The notes under the pieces are model-generated. The model did not search any database, was not told the origin of the DNA, and worked only from the letters and a program-made list of their open reading frames with translations. A stretch of DNA of 64,000 nt. Origin: Pseudomonas sp. Q11 (GTDB taxonomy: Bacteria; Pseudomonadota; Gammaproteobacteria; Pseudomonadales; Pseudomonadaceae). Of the stretch, positions 58,406-64,000 are shown piece by piece (positions within the stretch are counted from its first letter, which is position 1; every line of letters starts with the position of its first letter). A program made the position numbers and the translations under genes. Location: assembly GCF_024494355.1 (NCBI RefSeq), contig NZ_JAKNQY010000020.1:1-64000 (forward strand), written 5' to 3'.

Positions 58406-59593
58406 CTAGGTACGGCTCAGTTCAAGCAGTGCTTTGGTCAACCGCTCGATATCATTCGCCAAGGTGATCAACCCTGGGGTAATGCGAATGCACGGCCCAA
58501 CGCTGGTGTGGCGCACCACGGTGAAGATCCCGTAGTCATTGAGCAATCGATCAGCCATCGCCTGTTGATCGGGCTGGGCGGTGAAGCGCATCGACGTGAT
58601 GCCGCAGTACAGGCGCGGATCGTCCGGGGTCATGATTTCGATACCCGGTACATCACGCACGGCGTTCACCCACAGGTCGCGCAGATAACAGAGGCGCGCG
58701 CCTTTGGCCGAAGCTCCGCCCAGGGCCCGGTGTTCTTCGAAGACCAGGGGCAGGGTGAGCAAGGCAGGGATATTGGGTGTGCTGTGGGGCGTTCGCGAGC
58801 GCACGTCAGTGGCAGGATAATGATCTTCGTCCATGTCCGGGTCGATGTCGGCCAGCCGTTGCGGTGCTATGTACAAAAAGCCCGAGGCCAATGGCCCGCC
58901 GATCCACTTCTGCAGGTTGAAGCCGGCGAATTCGATACCCAGCTTCTTCAGATCGAAATCGATCTGGCCCAGGGCGTGGGCACCGTCGAGAATGATATCG
59001 ACGCCAAACTCACGAGCAGTCTCGGCGATGGCCTGGACCGGCATCACCAGCCCTGTGAGGTGGTTGACGTGGGTCAGCGCCATCAGCTTGAGGCGCGGAT
59101 AGCGAATGAACGCTTGGCGATAAGTGCCCACCAGGCTTTCGAAACTGGCGGGGTGCGGGTGGACGAGTTCAATCACTTGCACACCACGCTGCCGGGCCAG
59201 CCAGCGCATCGCGCTTTTGACCGAAGCGTATTCCAGATCACAGATCAGCACCTGATCGCCAGGCTTGAGGCCGTTGTAGTTGCGAATCAGCGTTTGCAGG
59301 GCGTCTCCGGCACTGTTGGCCAGCGCTACGCTAGTGGGGGATGCGTGGATCAGTTGCGCCACTTGCTGGCGAATCGCTTCGCCATGGTCCTGGTCGAAAT
59401 GCTGGCGCACGTACACTGAGCTGCCTCGATTGACGAACTCGATGTTGCGTTGGTACTCCTCGACCACCGTCCGGGACATGCGGCCGAAGTAGCCGTTTTC
59501 CAGATTGAGCGGCCCATCGGGGTCGACATCGTAGCGACCCACGAAAGTCTTCCAGAAAGCTTCATCGTGGGCGCGCAGGGTGTTCTCGGGCAT
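58406..59593 (-). CDS. Class V aminotransferase (isopenicillin N epimerase-like)
   Basis: 395-residue fold-type I PLP enzyme. The PLP lysine lies in FNLQKWIGGPLASGF (near residue 230), the cofactor aspartate in IILDGAHALGQ, and the TGALTS-like NSAGDALQ motif is in the N-terminal half. It belongs to the class V branch, with cysteine-desulfurase-like or isopenicillin N epimerase-like relatives; the substrate is unknown. ATG at 59593 is used; a TTG at 59605 is an alternative. It follows the DUF3820 gene with almost no gap. Confidence 0.85.
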   Translation of the reverse strand: MPENTLRAHDEAFWKTFVGRYDVDPDGPLNLENGYFGRMSRTVVEEYQRNIEFVNRGSSVYVRQHFDQDHGEAIRQQVAQLIHASPTSVALANSAGDALQTLIRNYNGLKPGDQVLICDLEYASVKSAMRWLARQRGVQVIELVHPHPASFESLVGTYRQAFIRYPRLKLMALTHVNHLTGLVMPVQAIAETAREFGVDIILDGAHALGQIDFDLKKLGIEFAGFNLQKWIGGPLASGFLYIAPQRLADIDPDMDEDHYPATDVRSRTPHSTPNIPALLTLPLVFEEHRALGGASAKGARLCYLRDLWVNAVRDVPGIEIMTPDDPRLYCGITSMRFTAQPDQQAMADRLLNDYGIFTVVRHTSVGPCIRITPGLITLANDIERLTKALLELSRT

Positions 59594-59605
59594 GGCGGGG
59601 CTCAA

Positions 59606-59842
59606 TCAATGTTGGGGCTTGGGTTTGCCGTGTTTGGCACGCAGGGGGTCAAGCAGATCCGACAGACCGTTGTGGTCGATCTCCTGCATCAGCGCCAGCA
59701 AACCGCCGAGTTCCCCGTGCGGAAAACCCTCGCGAGCGAACCAGTTCAGGTATTGCCCGGGCAGGTCGGCCAGGATTCGGCCCTTGTATTTGCCGAAGGG
59801 CATCTGGCGTGTCACCAGCAGTTCGAGCTTTTCCGGGTTCAT
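59606..59842 (-). CDS. DUF3820 family protein
   Basis: Small basic protein of 78 residues, opening MNPEKLELLVTRQMPFGKYKGRILADLPGQYLNWFAREGFP, the DUF3820 pattern found at the end of DnaQ-like proteins and as a separate protein in Pseudomonas (sometimes called a putative quorum-sensing-regulated virulence factor). Function unproven. It is directly upstream of the aminotransferase gene on the same strand, and the two may be one transcript. Confidence 0.8.
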   Translation of the reverse strand: MNPEKLELLVTRQMPFGKYKGRILADLPGQYLNWFAREGFPHGELGGLLALMQEIDHNGLSDLLDPLRAKHGKPKPQH

Positions 59843-59987
59843 GGTATTGGGTCTTGATTCAGTCAACCCGGAAAATACAGGCATTCTGCATGCAGGCCAA
59901 ATGACAGATCATGCAAAGAACACGGATACAGTGATCGAGTGATTGTATAACTAATTGATTTTTAATTATTTTATTTGAGATGGCGAC

Positions 59988-60003
59988 TGGCACGGCCAAT
60001 GCA
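59988..60003 (+). promoter_or_regulatory. Sigma-54 (-24/-12) promoter
   Basis: TGGCACGGCCAATGCA fits the consensus TGGCACG-N4-TTGCA with the correct ten-base spacing between GG and GC; only one base of the -12 element differs. It lies about 45 bp before the start of the four-helix protein gene and behind an AT-rich stretch suited to IHF. RpoN control is predicted. Confidence 0.75.
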
Positions 60004-60048
60004 ATACTCCTTGTAGGTTTTTTATTCACCGAGCAAAGGAATTGAAAA

Positions 60049-60513
60049 ATGACCGACATCAATAAAGAATCCATCTCCGTCCTGAACGACCTGATCGAGA
60101 CCAGTAAAGATGGTCAGGAAGGTTTCAAGACTTGCGCTGAAGACATCAAGCATCCAGAACTCAAGGATTTGTTCGTCCAGCGCGCCGCAGACTGCGCAGC
60201 TGCCGCGGCTGAGCTGCAAGCTGCCGTACGTTCGCTGGGTGGCGACCCGGAAACTTCCACCAGCGTTGCCGGTGATATGCATCGCCGTTGGGTGGACGTG
60301 AAATCCATGTTCACTGGCAAGGACGAAGAAGCGGTGCTCAACGAAGCTGAGCGCGGTGAAGACCATGCTCTCAAGGCTTACAAGGAAGCCATGGAGAAGA
60401 TCAGCAAGCACAACCTGGTAGGCATTCGCGACCTGGTTGAGCGTCAGTACCATGGCGTGCAACGTAACCATGACCAGGTAAAATTCCTGCGTAATCAGGC
60501 GCGCGCCAGCTAA
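60049..60513 (+). CDS. PA2169-like four-helix bundle protein (DUF2383)
   Basis: 154-residue protein with four predicted amphipathic helices and ferritin-like pattern: ISVLNDLIETSKDGQEGFKTCAEDI, LKDLFVQRAADCAAAAAELQAAV, GEDHALKAYKEAMEKI and LVERQYHGVQRNHDQVKFLR. The helical E/H residues could bind metal, but the role is not established. Such PA2169-family proteins occur singly in Pseudomonas. The ATG at 60049 follows AAAGGAATTG. The sigma-54-type promoter and a terminator define a monocistronic unit. Confidence 0.85.
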   Translation: MTDINKESISVLNDLIETSKDGQEGFKTCAEDIKHPELKDLFVQRAADCAAAAAELQAAVRSLGGDPETSTSVAGDMHRRWVDVKSMFTGKDEEAVLNEAERGEDHALKAYKEAMEKISKHNLVGIRDLVERQYHGVQRNHDQVKFLRNQARAS

Positions 60514-60529
60514 ACACACGCGCTGTACA

Positions 60530-60559
60530 AAAAACGCCAGCCTGTCTGGCGTTTTTTTA
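60530..60559 (+). terminator. Intrinsic terminator
   Basis: AAAACGCCAG-CCTGT-CTGGCGTTTTTTT follows the DUF2383 gene stop by 20 bases. Confidence 0.9.
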
Positions 60560-60672
60560 TGCCCATCATGTAACTGTGGCTCTGGACTCAAATAGATAGC
60601 CAGCTAATAATTGCACCCTCCATCACCCTTTATTGCATCTATCGTTACTGCGTCCCCAGAAGAGTTTTTCGC

Positions 60673-62673
60673 GTGCCCATTACTTTCCAGGCCCTGTTCG
60701 CTCCCGACCGCCTCGCTGTGCAATTCGCCATCAAGACCGTGCTCGGTGGCGGCCTGGCGCTTTGGCTGGCTTTGCGCTGGGGGCTGGAGCAGCCTTCATG
60801 GGCGTTGATGACCGCGATCATCGTGGCGCAACCGCTGTCCGGGATGGTGGTGCAGAAAGGCTTGGCGCGGCTGCTCGGAACGTTGGTGGGCACCGTCATG
60901 TCCGTGGTGTTCATGGGGCTGTTCGGCCAGGCGCCCTGGTTGTTCCTGCTGGCGCTGGCCTTGTGGCTGGGCTTGTGCACGGCTTGTTCCACACTGCTGC
61001 GCAGCGCCTGGTCCTATTCCTTCGTGCTGGCCGGGTACACGGTGGCAATCATCGCCTTGCCGGCAATCTCCCATCCGTTGGGGGTGTTCGATCAGGCCGT
61101 GGCGCGCTGTACGGAGATCAGCCTGGGCATTGTCTGCGCCACGGCGGCCAGCGCGTTGCTCTGGCCGTTGCGGGTCGAGCGGCAATTGGCCGATCAGGCC
61201 CGTGCCGCCTGGCAAAGCGGCATGCAGGCGGCTCGAGCCACCCTGACGGGCGATGCCCAGGCTCGTAAAGGGCTGCTGGAAATCCTCGGCAAGATCGTCG
61301 CCGTGGACGCCCAGCGCGAACACGCCTGGTTCGAAGGCAGCCAGGGTCGCCAGCGGGCCCGGGCCATCAGCGCTCTGAGCCAGAAACTGTTGATGCTGCT
61401 GCGCATCTCCCGCTCGGTGCGGCGGCAATGGAAACAACTCGACCCCGAGGAAGCCGAGGCCCTCAAGCCGTGGATGAGCGAGGTGCAACAAGCCCTTGAC
61501 GCCGACAGCGCGACCCTGCAAGCCCTGCGGCCTCGGGTACTGGATGCATCCCACGATCCACTGATCAGCCCGGCGCAAAGTTATTGCCTGGCGCGCTTCG
61601 CCTTGTTGCTCGATACCGCCCTGGCTGCCTGCGCAGCCTTGAAGGCGGTGCAAGAGGGCAGGGAGGCGGTGGATCCGCCGAGGACCCTGGCTCCCCATCG
61701 TGACCTGCCCCTGGCCATGGTGTTCGGTGCGCGTAGCGCCCTGGCGTTTCTGGCGGTCGCCTGTTTCTGGCTGGCGACTGCCTGGCCGGCCGCCTCAGGC
61801 GCGCTGGTGCTTACTTGCGTGGTGTGCAGTCTGTTCGCCAGTCGTGAAAACGGCGCGCAGATCGGCATGAGCTTTCTTAGGGGAATTGTGTTGGCGGTGC
61901 CGACGGCGTTTGTGATCGGTGAGATTTTGCTGCCGCAGTGGAGCAGTTTCGCGATGCTGTGCATGGCCATGGGCGTGCCGCTGTTCCTGGGGGCGCTGGG
62001 CATGGCCAAACCGCAGATTTTCGCCACGGCCACCTCGTTTTGCCTGCATTTCGTGGTGCTGATATCGCCGCTCAACGCCATGAAATATGACGTGGCGGCG
62101 TTCTTCAACAATGCTCAGGCGATGATGATCGGTGTTGGCGCGGCGGTGCTGGCATTCAATCTGCTGATCCTGCGCGACCCAGCCTGGCATAGCCGTCGCC
62201 TGCTGGCCGCCACGCTTGACGATCTGGTGCGCCTGACGCGCCGTAACCTGCGGGGCGCCGAGAGCTGGTTCGGCGGACGCATGGCCGATCGGCTGTTACA
62301 ACTGGCGCGGCATTACCCCGAACTGTCGGTGCCGGCGCGTAGCCGTTGGGATGACGGATTGCTTGGCCTGGACATCGGCGATGAATTGCTGCATCTGCGC
62401 TTGAGTCTGGCTGTCGCCCAAATGCCCGACACCCGAGCCCAGCGTCGTTACTTCGAAGCGCTGGAGCAAGCGCTTGAGCGCGGTCCGGCCGTTGATCAGG
62501 CCGAAGCACTGGGCCCGGCGAGCGACGAGTTCCTGAACGTGTTGTCGACGCAACCGCCCGGCGATGCGCTGAAACTGGCCCAGGGTGCGGTGGTGCAATT
62601 GCAGAACAGCTGGCGCGCCTGGTGCCGTCAGCATGAACCTGAACAACGGGAGCACAGCCATGGGCTTGCGTGA
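60673..62673 (+). CDS. FUSC-family inner-membrane efflux protein (AaeB-like)
   Basis: 666-residue FUSC/PET-family protein. Two halves each have a group of membrane segments (about residues 20-150 and 340-500) and a cytoplasmic part, as in AaeB. Motif VAQPLSGMVVQKGLARLLGTLVGTVM at about residues 45-70 is typical. With the following DUF1656 and HlyD genes it forms an efflux system for aromatic acids or fusaric acid-like compounds; substrate inferred only from family. The GTG at 60673 is taken as start. It overlaps the next gene by 14 bases. Confidence 0.88.
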   Translation: MPITFQALFAPDRLAVQFAIKTVLGGGLALWLALRWGLEQPSWALMTAIIVAQPLSGMVVQKGLARLLGTLVGTVMSVVFMGLFGQAPWLFLLALALWLGLCTACSTLLRSAWSYSFVLAGYTVAIIALPAISHPLGVFDQAVARCTEISLGIVCATAASALLWPLRVERQLADQARAAWQSGMQAARATLTGDAQARKGLLEILGKIVAVDAQREHAWFEGSQGRQRARAISALSQKLLMLLRISRSVRRQWKQLDPEEAEALKPWMSEVQQALDADSATLQALRPRVLDASHDPLISPAQSYCLARFALLLDTALAACAALKAVQEGREAVDPPRTLAPHRDLPLAMVFGARSALAFLAVACFWLATAWPAASGALVLTCVVCSLFASRENGAQIGMSFLRGIVLAVPTAFVIGEILLPQWSSFAMLCMAMGVPLFLGALGMAKPQIFATATSFCLHFVVLISPLNAMKYDVAAFFNNAQAMMIGVGAAVLAFNLLILRDPAWHSRRLLAATLDDLVRLTRRNLRGAESWFGGRMADRLLQLARHYPELSVPARSRWDDGLLGLDIGDELLHLRLSLAVAQMPDTRAQRRYFEALEQALERGPAVDQAEALGPASDEFLNVLSTQPPGDALKLAQGAVVQLQNSWRAWCRQHEPEQREHSHGLA

Positions 62674-62866
62674 GTGGTCGATAGGCGGGGTATTGCTCAG
62701 CCCGTTCTTGATTTATGTGGTGCTGGCCTTGCTGGTGACCGGTGGGCTACGCCTGTTGCTCAGCCTCGTGCCGGCCGGGCGCTGGATCTGGCATGAAGCC
62801 CTGTTCGACTGCGCCCTGTATGTCTGTGTCCTGACTGTTATTACCGTGGTCCTCGGACCGCTATAA
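62660..62866 (+). CDS. DUF1656 small membrane protein (AaeX-like)
   Basis: 68-residue inner-membrane protein with two hydrophobic segments (GGVLLSPFLIYVVLALLVTGGL and the C-terminal YVCVLTVITVVLG), matching the DUF1656/AaeX family that regularly lies between FUSC and HlyD genes. The start at 62660 overlaps the end of the FUSC gene by 14 bases. Exact role unknown, but it is nearly always part of the same efflux operon. Confidence 0.88.
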   Translation: MGLREWSIGGVLLSPFLIYVVLALLVTGGLRLLLSLVPAGRWIWHEALFDCALYVCVLTVITVVLGPL

Positions 62867-62876
62867 GGAGTTGAAC

Positions 62877-63740
62877 ATGCGTACCTCCGTACGTGTTGCC
62901 GTCACGCTGAGCGTGGTGGCCGTGGCGATCTTCGCCGGGTTTCATCTGTGGCAGTACTACATGCTCACGCCCTGGACCCGGGATGCGCGGATTCGCGCCG
63001 ACGTGGTGGTGATCGCGCCCGACGTGTCGGGTTGGGTGCGCGAGCTCAAGGCGGTGGATAACCAGCAGGTCAAGGCTGGCGATGTATTGCTGAGCATCGA
63101 TCGCGAACGTTTCGAGGCCGCGCTGGAGAAAGCCCGGGCGGTGGTCCAGACCCGGCAGCAGCAATTGAGCCTGCGCGAACACGAAGCCAGTCGACGCGCC
63201 GCCCTGGGGCCCCAGGCTATCAGCGCCGAGTTGCGGGAAAACGCCCAGATCAACGCCGGCATCGCCCGAGGCGAACTGCGCGAGGCCCAGGCCGAGGCCA
63301 AGGTCGCCGAACTCAACCTGGCCCGCAGCCAGGTGCTGGCCCCACGGGGTGGCCACATCACCAACCTGCGCCTGGCCGAGGGCAACTACGTGAATGCCGG
63401 GCAACCGGTCATGGCGCTGATCGACGATTCAACGTTCTATGTGCAGGCCTATTTCGAAGAAACCAAACTGCCCAGGATCCGCGTGGGCGATCCGGTCAAC
63501 GTCTGGTTGATGAGCGCCGGTCATGCCCTGCAAGGCCACGTCGAAAGCATCAGCCGCGGCATCACTGACCGCAACACCAATCCCGATGCGCAGTTGCTGG
63601 CGGAGGTCGAACCGACTTTCAATTGGGTGCGCCTGGCCCAGCGGATTCCGGTGCGGATCAAGCTGGACAAGGTACCGGAAGGGGTGAACCTGAGCGCGGG
63701 GATGACGGCGAGCGTGCAGGTGCGGGAGAACCATCAATAA
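62877..63740 (+). CDS. HlyD/EmrA-type membrane-fusion protein (AaeA-like)
   Basis: 287-residue periplasmic adaptor anchored by one N-terminal helix (VAVTLSVVAVAIFAGFHLW). The lipoyl/barrel-sandwich parts are VVVIAPDVSGWVRELKAVDNQQVKAGDVLL and APRGGHITNLRLAEGNYVNAGQPVMALID, with a short coiled coil between. The C-terminal beta-barrel motif is EETKLPRIRVGDPVNV. It links the FUSC pump to an outer-membrane channel encoded elsewhere. The ATG at 62877 follows AGGAGTTGAAC and is preferred over TTG at 62871. Confidence 0.92.
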   Translation: MRTSVRVAVTLSVVAVAIFAGFHLWQYYMLTPWTRDARIRADVVVIAPDVSGWVRELKAVDNQQVKAGDVLLSIDRERFEAALEKARAVVQTRQQQLSLREHEASRRAALGPQAISAELRENAQINAGIARGELREAQAEAKVAELNLARSQVLAPRGGHITNLRLAEGNYVNAGQPVMALIDDSTFYVQAYFEETKLPRIRVGDPVNVWLMSAGHALQGHVESISRGITDRNTNPDAQLLAEVEPTFNWVRLAQRIPVRIKLDKVPEGVNLSAGMTASVQVRENHQ

Positions 63741-63763
63741 CTTGCCGCACCACCGTCATTGTG

Positions 63764-63878
63764 GCGAGGACCTGTGTGGGAGCAAAGCTTGCTCGCGATG
63801 CAGGCGCCTCGGCTCCCTGAGAGTCCGAGTCATGTTCATCGCGAGCAAGCTTTGCTCCCACACTGCGGCTCGCCACAG
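63764..63878. repeat. Nested REP elements
   Basis: An outer GTGGCGAG...CTCGCCAC pair (63764-63877) encloses an inner GTGTGGGAGC...GCTCCCACAC pair (63775-63863). Two REP families are thus combined in one structure. Confidence 0.8.
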
Positions 63879-63905
63879 AGTGTTGCGTCGCTACAGGTGA
63901 TTGTT

Positions 63906-64000
63906 TCAGCCGACGGTGATCGCCGGCAGCGTCGGCAAAGTCACGGTCTGCTGCTTGCGTGGCGCGAGGATTTCAGCTTCGCCGTCCACCACCAGCTCAT
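63906..64000 (-). CDS. C-terminal fragment of unidentified gene
   Basis: An open minus-strand frame enters the window at 64000 and ends at the stop codon at 63906. The last residues read ELVVDGEAEILAPRKQQTVT then LPTLPAITVG. Codon use is plausible for Pseudomonas, and the gene is convergent with the efflux operon, separated by a REP element. Too short to identify. Confidence 0.6.
   Translation of the reverse strand, partial: ELVVDGEAEILAPRKQQTVTLPTLPAITVG

Noticed and set aside
3378..63878. CRISPR-like repetition
   Set aside because: The repeats are palindromic, dispersed and unevenly spaced between genes, without unique spacers of fixed length; they are REP elements.

Overview
The window is chromosomal DNA of a fluorescent Pseudomonas, most likely of the P. 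fluorescens group. Evidence is the high GC content, the braC-livHMGF locus, the arcDABC operon, a pobA/pobR pair, the gap/edd-glk-gltR-gtrS-gtsABCD-oprB-hexR-zwf-pgl-eda glucose region, and more than 20 REP-type palindromic repeats between genes. I see no prophage, insertion sequence, CRISPR array, tRNA or rRNA.

Layout. 1-798: a large inverted repeat and a conserved intergenic block. 799-7547: nhaA, a Cds1-like PLP enzyme, an FAD oxidoreductase, a lipoprotein, and a divergent SDR/LysR pair. 7674-10114: a bufferin-type RiPP metallophore operon (bufA precursor, bufB MNIO enzyme, bufC partner, DoxX protein). 10416-15416: branched-chain amino acid ABC transporter. 15754-21900: DUF2288 gene, a chromosomal tubulin/FtsZ-like protein, two MFS transporters. 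21950-24197: pobA and pobR. 25008-31787: arginine deiminase operon with a second, divergent arcD paralogue. 31967-34493: a rearranged CaiB/BaiF CoA-transferase, a DUF454 gene with REP sequence at both ends, hemO. 34663-38926: heme receptor with FecR-type anti-sigma and ECF sigma (HxuIRA-like), with a Fur box upstream. 39104-58164: central glucose metabolism (gap, edd, glk, gltR/gtrS, an AGE-family isomerase, gtsABCD, oprB, mutarotase, hexR, zwf, pgl, eda). 58406-63740: class V aminotransferase, DUF3820, a sigma-54-type promoter before a PA2169-like four-helix protein, and a FUSC/DUF1656/HlyD efflux operon. 63906-64000: the C-terminus of an unidentified minus-strand gene.

How the genes work together. 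Glucose enters through OprB and GtsABCD, is phosphorylated by Glk and runs through Zwf, Pgl, Edd and Eda to pyruvate and glyceraldehyde-3-phosphate, which GapA takes on. HexR-like operators lie in both the gap/edd and hexR/zwf intergenic regions. GltR/GtrS is encoded next to the transporter, and a repeated 56-bp promoter element precedes both the AGE-isomerase gene and gtsA. A-rich AANAANAA motifs at several start sites (gltR, AGE gene, gtsA, oprB, zwf, pobA, the 18.9-kb MFS gene) suggest Hfq/Crc catabolite repression. The heme block couples uptake (receptor), cell-surface signalling (ECF sigma/anti-sigma) and degradation (HemO). The best candidates for little-described biology are the tubulin-like protein at 16335-18512, the bufferin operon, the duplicated arcD and the uncharacterised operators.
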